A stretch of DNA of 64,000 nucleotides from Duganella sp. BJB480 (GTDB taxonomy: Bacteria; Pseudomonadota; Gammaproteobacteria; Burkholderiales; Burkholderiaceae_D). Shown piece by piece: positions 1 through 9,053 of the stretch. The stretch covers positions 62,001 to 126,000 of the forward strand of contig QVIN01000005.1 in the NCBI GenBank assembly GCA_003416985.1, written 5' to 3'. Both the position numbers and the translations under genes were made by a program. The first letter of the stretch is position 1. Each line of letters begins with the position of its first letter. The notes under the pieces are model-generated. The model did no database searches and was not told the origin of the DNA. It saw nothing but the letters and a program-made list of their open reading frames with translations.

Positions 1-429
1 GCGGTCCACGCCCTGCTTGGCCGCGAAGTCGAACGCCATCTCGTCGCGGTTCATGCGGTTGTGGTTGACGTGCATCTCGGTGAAGATCTTGGTGTTCATG
101 GCGTCGTTCAGCAGACCCATGGCGCTGAGCGTGAAGAACATTTTCTCCTGCGGCAGGTCGGTGCCGCTGCGCGAGATGTGCACGCGCTTGAAGACGATGT
201 TGTCGCCCTGTTTCTTGACCCACGCCGACAGCGTCGGATCGAAGGCGAAGCAGTGCGGGCAGGCGTAGTCGAAGAATTCGATCACTTCGACCTTCTTGCC
301 GCTGTCGACCGGCTGCGGCGTGGCCAGCGTCTTGAATTCGACGCCGTTTTTCGGTGCGGCCGGGGAGGCCGACGACAGGGCAGCTACGCTCAACATCAAT
401 GCACCAACAACGAATTTCATGAATCGCAT
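1..429 (-). CDS. dsbA: Thiol:disulfide interchange protein DsbA (3' end outside window)
   Basis: This is a periplasmic thioredoxin-fold oxidase that introduces disulfide bonds into exported proteins. The N-terminus is a signal peptide (MRFMKFVVGALMLSVAALSS), followed about residue 50 by EFFDYACPHC, which carries the CPHC active site typical of DsbA. The gene reads leftward and is cut by the window start after about 143 codons, so the helical insert and cis-proline loop are not visible. The start ATG at 429 is preceded by GGAG; an in-frame ATG at 420 is also possible. It follows the SPOR protein gene by 15 bp and is probably co-transcribed with argS and that gene. Confidence 0.9.
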   Translation of the reverse strand, partial: MRFMKFVVGALMLSVAALSSASPAAPKNGVEFKTLATPQPVDSGKKVEVIEFFDYACPHCFAFDPTLSAWVKKQGDNIVFKRVHISRSGTDLPQEKMFFTLSAMGLLNDAMNTKIFTEMHVNHNRMNRDEMAFDFAAKQGVDR

Positions 430-444
430 CTGGATACTCCTGGC

Positions 445-1143
445 TTATTTTTGATTGCGCACGACTGCGACGTCGACGCCGTTTTCGGACAACTTGCTAC
501 GAACCTTGTTCATCGTTTCGACCTGATTGAAGGGGCCGAGGCGCACGCGATGCAGCACGCCGGTGTCGGTGGCGCGGTCGGAGACGTTGGCCTCGAAGCC
601 CAGCAAGGCCAGCTTGGCGCGGGCGCTCTCGGCGTCGGCGATCTCGCGGAAGGCGCCGGCCTGCAGGTAGTAGATGAATTTGTCGTCGCCGTTGTCGGCC
701 GCGGCGGCGGTCGCCGGCTTGGCCGGCGTCGGCGCCACGTTGGTCGCGCCCGGGGTGACGGCGGCGGCCTTCGGCTTCTCGGCCGGAGCCGGAGCGGCCG
801 GCGCGGGCGTTCCCTGGATCTTGTCGACCACCGCCTGCAGCGGATCGGCCGGAGGCGGCGCTTTAGGCGGCTCCTTCGGCGTGTCCTTGGCAAAGTCCTT
901 GGCCGCTTCGCGCACCGCGTCCTTGTTGCCGTACATAGGCTTGTTCGGATCGGCGGCCTGTCCCGCGGTCGGTTCCACCGCCTTGCTGCTACGCCCCTTG
1001 TCGGTGAAAGGCGTCGCGCCCTTGTTGATCACCAGGGCGACGACGACGGCGATCGCCAGGCCGATAATCAGGCCGATGACGATGCCGATGATGGTGTTGC
1101 CGTGCTGGCGCGAACGTGGGGTAAGGCGGGAGCGGAAATTCAT
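445..1143 (-). CDS. SPOR domain-containing inner-membrane protein
   Basis: The protein of about 232 residues has a short basic cytoplasmic N-terminus, one transmembrane helix (about residues 15-40, GIVIGLIIGLAIAVVVALVI), a long Pro/Ala/Lys-rich linker and a C-terminal SPOR domain (about the last 75 residues, starting FIYYLQAGAF). SPOR domains bind peptidoglycan stripped of stem peptides, so a septal role like FtsN or DedD is likely by family knowledge. ATG at 1143 was chosen because GAAGGA lies about 11 bases upstream; a TTG at 1164 would extend the frame by seven codons. It lies between argS and dsbA on the same strand with tight spacing. Confidence 0.85.
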   Translation of the reverse strand: MNFRSRLTPRSRQHGNTIIGIVIGLIIGLAIAVVVALVINKGATPFTDKGRSSKAVEPTAGQAADPNKPMYGNKDAVREAAKDFAKDTPKEPPKAPPPADPLQAVVDKIQGTPAPAAPAPAEKPKAAAVTPGATNVAPTPAKPATAAAADNGDDKFIYYLQAGAFREIADAESARAKLALLGFEANVSDRATDTGVLHRVRLGPFNQVETMNKVRSKLSENGVDVAVVRNQK

Positions 1144-1164
1144 TGTGCGGGATGTCCTTCGCAA

Positions 1165-2874
1165 TTACATTTTGTTGGGAGCGGAGACGCCGATCAGCGC
1201 CAGGCCGTTGCGCAGCACCTGGCGGGTGGCGACCATCAGCGCGATACGGGCCGCCTTCAGCGCCTCGTCGTCCACCAGCACGCGCTCGGCGAAGTAGAAG
1301 CTGTGCAGGTTGGCGGCCAGGTCGCGCAGGTAGAACGCGATCTGGTGCGGGCCCAGTTCCGCTTGCGCGCGCGCCAGCGTTTCAGGGTAGGCGGCCAGGG
1401 TGGCCAGCAGCGTCGCTTCGGTCGGCGCGGTCAGCGGCGACAGGTCGACGTTGGCCAGCGAGGCTTCGTCGCCGGTCCACTGCTCCAGCATGCGGCAGAT
1501 GCGCGCGTGGGCGTACTGCACGTAATACACCGGATTCTCGTCCGAGGTTTTCAGCGCGACGTCGACGTCGAACACGAACTCGGTGTCGGCCTTGCGCGAG
1601 ATGAGGAAGAAGCGCACGGCGTCGCGGCCTTTTTCGATGTCGCCGCCGCCCGACCATTCGATCAGGTCGCGCACGGTCACGTAGGAGCCGGCGCGCTTGG
1701 AGATCTTGACCTCTTCGCCGCCCTTCATCACGGTGACCATCTTGTGCAGCACGTAGTCGGGGTAGCCCTGCGGGATGCCGACGTTGACCGCCTGCAGGCC
1801 GGCGCGCACGCGGGCGATGGTGCCGTGGTGGTCCGAACCCTGGACGTTGATCGCCTGGGTGTAGCCGCGCTGGAACTTGACGATGTGGTAGGCCACGTCC
1901 GGCACGAAGTAGGTGTAGGTGCCGTCCTTCTTGCGCATCACGCGGTTCTTGTCGTCGCCGTAGTCCTCGGTGCGCAGCCACAGCGCGCCTTCTTCCTCGT
2001 AGGTTTTGCCGGACTTGTTGAGCATGTCGACGGCCGCGTCGACCTTGCCATCGGCGTACAGCGACGATTCGAGGTAGTAGTTGTCGAACTTGACGCCGAA
2101 GGCCTGCAGGTCGATGTCCTGCTCGTTGCGCAGGTAGGTCACGGCGAAGTGGCGGATCGATTCGATGTCTTCGACGTCGCCCGAGGCGGTGGCCGGCGAG
2201 CCGTCCGAGGCCGACACGGTTTTCTTGAGCTTGAAGTCTTCGGCGATGTCGGCGATGTAGTCGCCGTTGTAGGCCGATTCGGGCCATTGGGCGTCGCCCG
2301 GCTTGTAGCCGCGCAGGCGCGCCTGCACCGAGTTGGCCAGGGTCTGGATCTGCACGCCGGCGTCGTTGTAGTAGAACTCGCGGGTGACCGCGTAGCCCTG
2401 GGAGCCGAACAGCGACGACAGCGCGTCGCCCAGCGCCGCCTGGCGGCCGTGGCCCACGTGCAGCGGGCCGGTCGGGTTGGCGGAGACGAATTCGATGATG
2501 ACGCTCTTGCCCTTGCCGGCATCGGCGGTGCCGAAGGCGGCGCCTTGCTCCAGCACGGTCTTGACCACGGCCTGCTTGGCGGCGGCGCTCACGCGCAGGT
2601 TGATGAAGCCCGGGCCGGCGATGTCCGCCGATTCCACCAGGCCCTTGCCGGCCGGATTGGCCAGCAGCGCGTCGACCACCTTGGTGGCCAGTTCGCGCGG
2701 ATTCATTTTCAGCTGCTTGGCCAGTTGCATGGCGATGTTACAGGCCACGTCACCATGCGACGGGTCGCGGGGGCGCTCCAGCACAACGTTGGCGGCGACT
2801 TCGGTGCCGGCCAGGATGGGGGCGAGGGCGGCCTGGAACAGGGCGGTGATATCTTGTTTTTGTTGGGCGAGCAT
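1165..2874 (-). CDS. argS: Arginyl-tRNA synthetase
   Basis: This class I aminoacyl-tRNA synthetase charges tRNA-Arg. The 569-residue length fits the family. An N-terminal Add1-like domain precedes the catalytic HIGH-type motif HVGH (residues 139-142, in [13 protein letters not shown]). The KMSKS region reads VKISKRAG, and the C-terminal DALR anticodon-binding domain ends APNKM. The start ATG at 2874 (MLAQQKQD) was chosen because upstream in-frame sequence runs into the divergent rsmB gene and does not look like a synthetase. The SPOR and dsbA genes follow it. A candidate promoter with a perfect TATAAT lies about 85 bp upstream. Confidence 0.97.
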   Translation of the reverse strand: MLAQQKQDITALFQAALAPILAGTEVAANVVLERPRDPSHGDVACNIAMQLAKQLKMNPRELATKVVDALLANPAGKGLVESADIAGPGFINLRVSAAAKQAVVKTVLEQGAAFGTADAGKGKSVIIEFVSANPTGPLHVGHGRQAALGDALSSLFGSQGYAVTREFYYNDAGVQIQTLANSVQARLRGYKPGDAQWPESAYNGDYIADIAEDFKLKKTVSASDGSPATASGDVEDIESIRHFAVTYLRNEQDIDLQAFGVKFDNYYLESSLYADGKVDAAVDMLNKSGKTYEEEGALWLRTEDYGDDKNRVMRKKDGTYTYFVPDVAYHIVKFQRGYTQAINVQGSDHHGTIARVRAGLQAVNVGIPQGYPDYVLHKMVTVMKGGEEVKISKRAGSYVTVRDLIEWSGGGDIEKGRDAVRFFLISRKADTEFVFDVDVALKTSDENPVYYVQYAHARICRMLEQWTGDEASLANVDLSPLTAPTEATLLATLAAYPETLARAQAELGPHQIAFYLRDLAANLHSFYFAERVLVDDEALKAARIALMVATRQVLRNGLALIGVSAPNKM

Positions 2875-2958
2875 GAGCAAAGTGGCGGCTGAACCGCGTG
2901 TGTAAAAACATCCGAAAGCGAAAACGGCCGGCGCGCTGGCACCGGCCAAACAGCGGTA

Positions 2959-2987
2959 ATTATACTGGTTTGCCGCAGCCGGGTCAC
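2959..2987 (-). promoter_or_regulatory. Putative sigma-70 promoter for argS
   Basis: On the minus strand a perfect -10 TATAAT (2959-2964) is separated by 17 bp from GTGACC (2982-2987), which matches four of six -35 positions. Transcription would run toward argS with a leader of about 75 nt. Called from consensus alone. Confidence 0.5.
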
Positions 2988-3096
2988 CGCAGCGGGACGC
3001 GATCGTTACAAGCGTTACAATCAGCTTCATCCCCTTGTCATATGCACTGCTGTATACTGCGCGATCACGCCCGCACGCCAGACCTGGAATTAGCAT

Positions 3097-4500
3097 ATGA
3101 ACAAGCGCCCGACGCTCTCTTTGAAGTCCCCCGCCAAGGCGGCAGCGCCCAAGCTGCGCGCCAGCCATGCGCGCGACCTGAAACCGGCGCTGCAAACCAG
3201 CTTCCAGACCGGCCTCAAGCCCGATTCGCTGGCCTATAGCCTGATCGGCGCGGCCCAGGCCGTGGCCCAGGTCCGCACCGGCACCAACCTGCCGCAGGCG
3301 TTGGCCCAGGTCTGGGCCAAGGGCGACGCCAGCCCGCAGGCGCGCGGCGCGATGCAGGACATCGCCTACCGCTGCATGCGCCAGCTGGGCCAGAGCGAGG
3401 CGCTGATCGGCCTGATGGCGCCCAAGGCGCCCGAGCCGCTGGTGGCGGCCCTGCTGGCCTGCGCGCTGGCGCTGATGACGGCGCCGGACGAGGTCCAGCC
3501 CTACGAGGAATTCACCGTGGTCGACCAGACCGTGACGGCGGCCGACGCCCACCCGGACACGGCGCGCGCCAAGGGCATGGTCAACGCCGTGCTGCGCCGC
3601 TTCCTGCGCGAGCGCAAGGCGCTGCTGGAGTCCGCGCTGCTGCAGCCGGTGGCCAAGTGGAACTACCCGCAGTGGTGGATCGACGCGGCCAAGGCGGCCT
3701 GGCCGCAGGACTGGCAGGGTGTGCTGGCGACCGGCAACAGCGCGCCGCCGCTCACTTTGCGCATCAACGCCCGCAAGACCACGATGGAACAATACCTGGC
3801 CACGCTGGACGCGGCCGGCATGGCGGCCACCCAGATCGGCCCGTACGCGGTGCGTTTGGCCAAGCCGGTCGGCGTGACCTTGATTCCCGGCTTCGCCGAC
3901 GGCGTGGTGTCGGTGCAGGACGCCGGCGCCCAGCTGGCCGCGCCGCTGCTCGATGTCCAGGACGGCATGCGGGTGCTGGACGCCTGCGCCGCGCCCGGCG
4001 GCAAGACCTGCCACATCCTGGAGCTGGCCGACGCCCGCGTGACCGCGCTGGACGCCGATCCCAAGCGCCTGGCGCGGGTCGGCGAGAACCTCGAGCGCCT
4101 CGGCCAGCAGGCCACGCTGCGCACCGCCGACGCCCAGAGCGCCGGCTGGTGGGACGGCGTTCCCTTCGACCGCATCCTGGCCGACGTGCCGTGCACCGCG
4201 TCCGGCATCGTGCGCCGCCACCCGGATATCCGCTGGCTGCGCCGCAAGGGCGACACGCTCCAACTTGCAACACTTTCGTCCAAAATCCTCGACAACCTTT
4301 GGCAGATGCTGGCACCGGGTGGTAAATTGCTATTCGTGACATGTTCCTTGTGGCCGCAGGAATCCGAGGCGCAGGCAGCCGCGTTCGCAGTACGCAACCA
4401 GGCTGTGCGGCTCGACGCGCCGGGCCAGTTGCTCCCCGCCGGTGGCACAGGGCAGGATCACGATGGCTTGTTCTACGCGCTGTTCCAGAAAAATGCGTAA
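3097..4500 (+). CDS. rsmB: 16S rRNA (cytosine-967-C5)-methyltransferase RsmB
   Basis: RsmB methylates C967 of 16S rRNA using S-adenosylmethionine. The N-terminal part (residues about 40-185) is the NusB-like RNA-binding domain. The C-terminal Rossmann methyltransferase has the SAM loop [10 protein letters not shown] (from residue 295), motif [10 protein letters not shown] with Cys366, and motif [11 protein letters not shown] with the second conserved cysteine. The 467-residue length is slightly above the usual 430-450 because of an extended basic N-terminus. It is the first gene of a run with a DUF4390 gene and the NtrY/NtrX pair, an order typical of betaproteobacteria. It is divergent from argS. 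Confidence 0.95.
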   Translation: MNKRPTLSLKSPAKAAAPKLRASHARDLKPALQTSFQTGLKPDSLAYSLIGAAQAVAQVRTGTNLPQALAQVWAKGDASPQARGAMQDIAYRCMRQLGQSEALIGLMAPKAPEPLVAALLACALALMTAPDEVQPYEEFTVVDQTVTAADAHPDTARAKGMVNAVLRRFLRERKALLESALLQPVAKWNYPQWWIDAAKAAWPQDWQGVLATGNSAPPLTLRINARKTTMEQYLATLDAAGMAATQIGPYAVRLAKPVGVTLIPGFADGVVSVQDAGAQLAAPLLDVQDGMRVLDACAAPGGKTCHILELADARVTALDADPKRLARVGENLERLGQQATLRTADAQSAGWWDGVPFDRILADVPCTASGIVRRHPDIRWLRRKGDTLQLATLSSKILDNLWQMLAPGGKLLFVTCSLWPQESEAQAAAFAVRNQAVRLDAPGQLLPAGGTGQDHDGLFYALFQKNA

Positions 4501-4573
4501 CCGTTTTGCCTGTTTAGTTGCCGACTTAGGCGCCTCTTTGCTACCGACGGACCTTTTGAGCACCGGCCCCCAC

Positions 4574-5143
4574 GTGACATCACGATTTTTCCGCCTCCTG
4601 ATCGGACCCCTGCTGCTGATGATGGCCTGCCTGCTGCCGCAGACGGCGGCCGCGGAAGGCGTGGAAATCCGCCGCTGGCAGATCGAGGCCAGCGACGACG
4701 GCTACCGCCTCAACGGCCGCTACGGCTTCGAGCTGACCCACGACATGGAGGACACGCTGCAGTACGGCGTGACCTTGTACTTCACCACCGAGATCGAGTT
4801 CACGCGGCCTCGCTGGTACTGGTTCGACGCGCAAGCCATCGTCAAGCGCCAGACCATCAGCCTGTCGTACAACGTGCTGACCCGCCAGTACCACGTGACG
4901 GTGGACGGCAACGTGCGCCAGACCTTCTCGTCGCTGGACGACGCGCTGTTCCTGATCCGCAGCCCCAACCGCTGGCTGGTGGCGCAGCGCGGCCAGCTGG
5001 AGGTCGGCAAGACCTACAACGTCAAGCTGAGCATGGGCCTGGACCCGAACTATGTGTCCAAGCCGCTCAAGGTCACGGCGCTCAACAGCAATGAATGGCG
5101 CCTGGCGTCCGACAAGAAAATCTTCCAGTACAAGGCGGAGTAA
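4574..5143 (+). CDS. DUF4390 domain-containing exported protein
   Basis: The product of about 189 residues has a signal peptide (TSRFFRLLIGPLLLMMACLLPQ, cleaved near TAAAEG) and then a beta-rich domain that I recognise as DUF4390, always found between rsmB and ntrY in betaproteobacteria. Its function is unknown; the location suggests an envelope role linked to the adjacent sensor kinase. The GTG at 4574 was chosen because the signal peptide then starts at the N-terminus. An ATG at 4493, overlapping the rsmB stop by 8 bases, would add 27 residues ahead of the hydrophobic stretch. The stop directly abuts the next gene's GTG start, which points to translational coupling. Confidence 0.8.
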   Translation: MTSRFFRLLIGPLLLMMACLLPQTAAAEGVEIRRWQIEASDDGYRLNGRYGFELTHDMEDTLQYGVTLYFTTEIEFTRPRWYWFDAQAIVKRQTISLSYNVLTRQYHVTVDGNVRQTFSSLDDALFLIRSPNRWLVAQRGQLEVGKTYNVKLSMGLDPNYVSKPLKVTALNSNEWRLASDKKIFQYKAE

Positions 5144-7441
5144 GTGAGCACTGCCTTGCGGTACTTTTCCGTCGTCGGCGGCGCCATCGTCAGTATCCTG
5201 CTGTTCCTGCTCGCTTCGGCCTCCGACAACTCCGGCTTCTTCGACCGCTACTACGCCTGGCTGCTGGGCCTGAACGCGGCGGTGGCCGGCGCGCTGCTGC
5301 TGCTGGTGGTGGTGTCGCTGTTCCGGCTTTACGGCCGCTATAAGAGCGGCAAGTTCGGCTCCAAGCTGATGACGCGGCTGGTGCTGCTGTTCGCCGCCAT
5401 TGGCGTGCTGCCGGGGCTGGTGATCTTCCTGGTGTCGGTGCAGTTCGTCTCGCATTCGATCGATTCGTGGTTCAACGTGCCGGTCGAGGAGGCGCTGGAG
5501 TCCGGCATCAACCTCAGCCGCGCGGGCCTGGACGCGGCGCTCAAGGAGCTCACGGCCACCGCCAGCCAGACCGTGCAGCAGCTGTCCGAGCAGCCCTACG
5601 GCACCGAGCGCGCCGCCTTGGCCGGCCTGGTCAAGGAGCACGGCGGCATGCAGAACGCCATCATCGTCGACGGCGACGGCGGCCTGATCATCAGCGCCCG
5701 CGCCAGCCGCAGCGGCAACCTCAGCGCCGACCTGCCGACCCGCGAAATGATGGCCAAGGCCAAGGACGGTGACGGCTACGGCGCGCCCGAGGGCGGCAGC
5801 GAGCTGCGCAGCAACCTGATCAACGCGCCGGCCAGTCCGCAGGACAACGCCACCCAGCTGCGGCTGCGGGTGGTGATGGCCATCCCGGACCGGGTGCAGG
5901 CCAACGGCACCCACCTGGCGCCGCGCTACCTGCAACTGATCCAGCTGGCGCCGGCCCAGCTGGCCGCCGACGGCGAGACCATCCGCAGCGCCTATTCGGA
6001 CTACAAGGAGCGCTTCGTGGCGCGCGTGGGCCTGCGCAAGATGTACATCGTGACCTTGACCTTGACCCTGCTGCTGGCGGTGTTCGGCGCCATCGCCAGC
6101 GCTTTCCTGATCGCCAGCGACCTGGCGCAGCCGCTGCTGCTGCTGGCCGAGGGCACCCGCGCGGTGGCCGAGGGCGACCTGTCGCCGCGCCCCATCGTCG
6201 CCACCTCGGACGAGCTGGGCACGCTGACGCAATCGTTCAACACCATGACGCGCCAGCTGTCGGACGCCCGCAGCGCGGTCGAGCGCAACCGCGCCGCGCT
6301 GCAGCAGGCCAAGGCCCACCTGGAATCGGTGCTGGCCAATATGTCGGCCGGCGTGATGGTGCTGGACCACGAGTTCCACCTGATCAGCTGCAACGACTCG
6401 GTCGAGCGCATCCTGCAGCAGGCCGGCGTGACGATGATCGGCCAGAAGCTCGACGAGATCGAGGGCCTGCAGGAATTCGGCGGCGCCATCGTGGCGGGGT
6501 TCGCGGCGCAGAGCGCGCAGTCGGCGGCCGGACGCAACCTGCAGCGCATGCACTGGCAGCGCCAGATCGAGGTGCCGCGCCGCTCGGCCAGCCTGGACGA
6601 CAACGACCTGACCCTGCTCACGCGCGGCTCGCGCCTGCCGGTCGAGGGCGGCGGCAGCGGCTACCTGGTGGTGTTCGACGATATCTCGGACGTGATCTCG
6701 GCGCAGCGCTCGATCGCCTGGGGCGAGGTGGCGCGCCGGTTAGCGCACGAGATCAAGAATCCGCTGACGCCGATCCAGCTGTCGGCCGAGCGTTTGCAGA
6801 TGAAGTTGGACGGCAAGCTGTCGGCCGCCGACAATGAATTGCTCAACAAGGGCACGGCAACCATCGTCAACCAGGTGGCGGCGATGAAGCGCATGGTCGA
6901 CGATTTCCGCGACTACGCGCGCACCCCGCCGGCCGTGCTGGAACCGCTGGACCTGAACGCGCTGGTCGAGGAGATCCTGCACCTGTACCTGCGCGGCGAG
7001 GGCGACGACATCATCCATCCGCAGCTGACGCCCGGCCTGCCGCTGGTGATGGGCGACCAGACCCAGCTGCGCCAGGTGATCCACAACCTGCTGCAGAACG
7101 CGCAGGACGCGATGGCCGAGCTGCCGGCCGGTTCGCCGCAAGCGCGCATTGACGTGATCAGCGAAGCCATTCATTATCAGGGCGCGGACGGCACCACGCG
7201 CACGGCGGTGCGGCTGGCGATCTCCGACAACGGCCCGGGCTTCGCGCCCAAGATCCTGGCGCGGGCGTTCGAGCCGTACATCACCTCCAAGGCCAAGGGC
7301 ACCGGCCTGGGCTTGGCGATGGTGAAGAAAATTATCGATGAACACGGGGGACGGATCGATATCCAGAACCATGTCGATAGAAGTGGCGCATCGGTATTGA
7401 TTTTGCTGTTAAAGTTAGCACCGACGCCGCACAATATCTGA
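5144..7441 (+). CDS. ntrY: NtrY-like membrane sensor histidine kinase
   Basis: This is the sensor kinase of an NtrY/NtrX-type two-component pair. Four membrane helices are visible (about residues 7-25, 35-62, 80-105 and 295-318), with an extracytoplasmic loop between the third and fourth. A HAMP domain (about 319-372), a PAS domain and the kinase core follow. The phospho-acceptor is His535 in RRLAHEIKNPLTPIQ. The N box is HNLLQNAQDAM, and the G boxes are SDNGPGF and GTGLGLAMVKKI. It starts with GTG immediately after the DUF4390 stop. The response regulator gene follows after 63 bp. NtrYX pairs are linked to nitrogen, redox and envelope control; the signal here is not evident. Confidence 0.9.
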   Translation: MSTALRYFSVVGGAIVSILLFLLASASDNSGFFDRYYAWLLGLNAAVAGALLLLVVVSLFRLYGRYKSGKFGSKLMTRLVLLFAAIGVLPGLVIFLVSVQFVSHSIDSWFNVPVEEALESGINLSRAGLDAALKELTATASQTVQQLSEQPYGTERAALAGLVKEHGGMQNAIIVDGDGGLIISARASRSGNLSADLPTREMMAKAKDGDGYGAPEGGSELRSNLINAPASPQDNATQLRLRVVMAIPDRVQANGTHLAPRYLQLIQLAPAQLAADGETIRSAYSDYKERFVARVGLRKMYIVTLTLTLLLAVFGAIASAFLIASDLAQPLLLLAEGTRAVAEGDLSPRPIVATSDELGTLTQSFNTMTRQLSDARSAVERNRAALQQAKAHLESVLANMSAGVMVLDHEFHLISCNDSVERILQQAGVTMIGQKLDEIEGLQEFGGAIVAGFAAQSAQSAAGRNLQRMHWQRQIEVPRRSASLDDNDLTLLTRGSRLPVEGGGSGYLVVFDDISDVISAQRSIAWGEVARRLAHEIKNPLTPIQLSAERLQMKLDGKLSAADNELLNKGTATIVNQVAAMKRMVDDFRDYARTPPAVLEPLDLNALVEEILHLYLRGEGDDIIHPQLTPGLPLVMGDQTQLRQVIHNLLQNAQDAMAELPAGSPQARIDVISEAIHYQGADGTTRTAVRLAISDNGPGFAPKILARAFEPYITSKAKGTGLGLAMVKKIIDEHGGRIDIQNHVDRSGASVLILLLKLAPTPHNI

Positions 7442-7504
7442 GTAGCACTGATTAAAAAAATCATTGCCGGCCATGAGCCGGCGAAATGAGGAAGGCAAGG
7501 GAAG

Positions 7505-8212
7505 ATGGCAAATATTCTGGTAGTGGACGATGAAATGGGTATCCGCGAGTTGCTCTCGGAAATCTTGAGCGACGAGGGACATGCGATACAACTGGCGGAA
7601 AACGCCCAGCAGGCGCGCGAGGCGCGGGCCGGCGGCGCGCCCGACCTGGTGCTGCTCGATATCTGGATGCCGGATACCGACGGCGTCACCTTGCTCAAGG
7701 AATGGCAGCGCGACGGCTTGCTGACCATGCCGGTGATCATGATGTCGGGCCATGCGACTATCGATACGGCAGTCGAGGCGACCCGCATCGGCGCGCTCAA
7801 TTTCCTGGAGAAGCCGATCGCGCTGCAAAAGCTGCTCAAGGCGGTCCAGCAGGGCCTGACCCGCGCGCAGGAAACCGTGCGTGCGCCGGCGTTGGCGCCG
7901 CGCCCTGTCGCGGCGGCCCAGCCCGAGGAGGCGCAGGGCTTCAACCAGCCCAACCCGGCGGCGGCGATCTCCGTGCGCGGCGGCGCCACCGTGGCCGGCG
8001 CCGACAACCACATGTTCAACCTGTCGTTCGACCTGCCGCTGCGCGAGGCGCGCGACGCCTTCGAGCGCATGTACTTCGAGCACCACCTGGGCCGCGAGGG
8101 CGGCAGCATGACGCGCGTGGCCGAGAAGACCGGCCTGGAACGCACCCACCTGTATCGCAAGCTCAAGCAATTGGGCGTGGAGCCGGGCAAACTCGCAAAA
8201 AAGGGCGCCTGA
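7505..8212 (+). CDS. Short NtrX-like response regulator (receiver + Fis-type HTH)
   Basis: The N-terminal receiver domain has the acidic pair DDE at residues 8-10, the phospho-acceptor Asp52 in LLDIWMPD, and the conserved Lys in FLEKP. A low-complexity linker follows, then a Fis-type helix-turn-helix (about residues 185-230, MTRVAEKTGLERTHLYRKLKQLG). The sigma-54 AAA+ domain of classical NtrX (450 or more residues, GETGTGKE Walker A) is missing: the protein has only 235 residues. It is therefore expected to act directly on sigma-70 promoters. AAGGGAAG lies just before the ATG. Cognate kinase is the upstream ntrY. Confidence 0.88.
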   Translation: MANILVVDDEMGIRELLSEILSDEGHAIQLAENAQQAREARAGGAPDLVLLDIWMPDTDGVTLLKEWQRDGLLTMPVIMMSGHATIDTAVEATRIGALNFLEKPIALQKLLKAVQQGLTRAQETVRAPALAPRPVAAAQPEEAQGFNQPNPAAAISVRGGATVAGADNHMFNLSFDLPLREARDAFERMYFEHHLGREGGSMTRVAEKTGLERTHLYRKLKQLGVEPGKLAKKGA

Positions 8213-8228
8213 GCCCGTGACCGGACCC

Positions 8229-8630
8229 ATGTCCACCGGTGCAGCCCCAGTCAAGCGGGCGCCGGTGCCGACCTGGCTGGTGACGGGCTCCCGCGCCACC
8301 GAGCGCGAAGCGGCCATCGCGGCGCGCCTGGAAACGGGCGTGTCCTGCGTCGCCATCCTGGAAGGCCTGGCCGACGGCGGTTCGGCGCTGGCCTTCGACG
8401 ATCCCATTCCCTACGATCCCGCGCCGCAAGTGTTGCGTATCGCCCCCGGCTGCCTTCATTGCAGCGGCAATCTCATTTTGCGAGTAACATTGAATCGTGT
8501 GCTGCGCCATCCACCCGCGCGGCTCTACATCAGCCTGGCATCCGCCGAGCACCTCGAACTGCTGCGTTCCTGGTTGTCCGAGGCGCCCTACGGTGACTTG
8601 CTGGATTTGCAATCCGACATCGCGGCCTAA
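8229..8630 (+). CDS. Small protein resembling part of a CobW/COG0523 GTPase
   Basis: The product of about 133 residues has no P-loop, yet the segment PGCLHCSGNLILRVTLNRVL followed by ARLYISLASAEHL resembles the CxCC metal-binding loop and the adjacent strand of CobW/COG0523 GTPases. A metal-binding or remnant role is possible; I do not assign a function. ATG at 8229 was taken as start, with a GTG at 8217 as alternative. It lies 16 bp after the response regulator and is probably in the same transcript. Confidence 0.65.
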   Translation: MSTGAAPVKRAPVPTWLVTGSRATEREAAIAARLETGVSCVAILEGLADGGSALAFDDPIPYDPAPQVLRIAPGCLHCSGNLILRVTLNRVLRHPPARLYISLASAEHLELLRSWLSEAPYGDLLDLQSDIAA

Positions 8631-8742
8631 GCCCCGCCCGCTGATCGGCCTTGATTTGGCCTTGAATCGTCCGCTTTCAGCCCCATTTCGGTACTGAAGG
8701 CGCAACCGAGTAGTGTTACGCCCCCTTGTGAAAGGAAGCAAC

Positions 8743-9000
8743 ATGAACCTCATCTATAACAGCGAGCAATATAGTGTTGTCGAATTCGGCGCGGACCGTA
8801 CGCTGGACGCGCTGCGTTTCGGCGGCTACGAGATAGTCGACAAAGGCGGCAAGCGCGAGATCTTCATCAACGGCATCCTGGCGCAGCATTTCCGCCGCGA
8901 CGTCAACGAGTTGATCGCGGGCGAGCCGACCATGGCGGAAATCGATGAATTCCTGGGCAGTTACGATGAGCTCATGAGCCAGCCGGTGCTGCTGCACTAA
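8743..9000 (+). CDS. DUF3567 family protein
   Basis: The 85-residue protein starts MNLIYNSEQYSVVEFG and contains FGGYEIVDKGGKREIFINGILAQHFRRDV, the hallmark of the DUF3567 family, which is common in betaproteobacteria. It has no signal peptide or membrane segment and is probably cytosolic. ATG at 8743 is preceded by GAAAGGAAG; an upstream in-frame start at 8713 has no such site. Function unknown. Confidence 0.85.
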   Translation: MNLIYNSEQYSVVEFGADRTLDALRFGGYEIVDKGGKREIFINGILAQHFRRDVNELIAGEPTMAEIDEFLGSYDELMSQPVLLH

Positions 9001-9023
9001 GCAAAGCGGACGGCGCATGGTAT

Positions 9024-9048
9024 GGTTCTGCTGTAACAACAGAGAACC
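9024..9048 (+). promoter_or_regulatory. Hairpin immediately upstream of the YafJ-like gene start
   Basis: GGTTCT-G-CTGT pairs with ACAG-AGAACC around an AACA loop (9024-9048), leaving one bulged G. It ends 5 bases before the ATG at 9054 and has no T-tract, so it is not an intrinsic terminator. It covers the position where a ribosome binding site should lie and could control translation. Confidence 0.45.
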
Positions 9049-9053
9049 CAACC

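Noticed and set aside
61..2892. Long open frame on the plus strand opposite the SPOR protein gene and argS
   Set aside because: The translation is low-complexity Arg/Gly/His/Val sequence with no domain, and the other strand encodes clear SPOR and ArgS proteins. It is a side effect of high GC.
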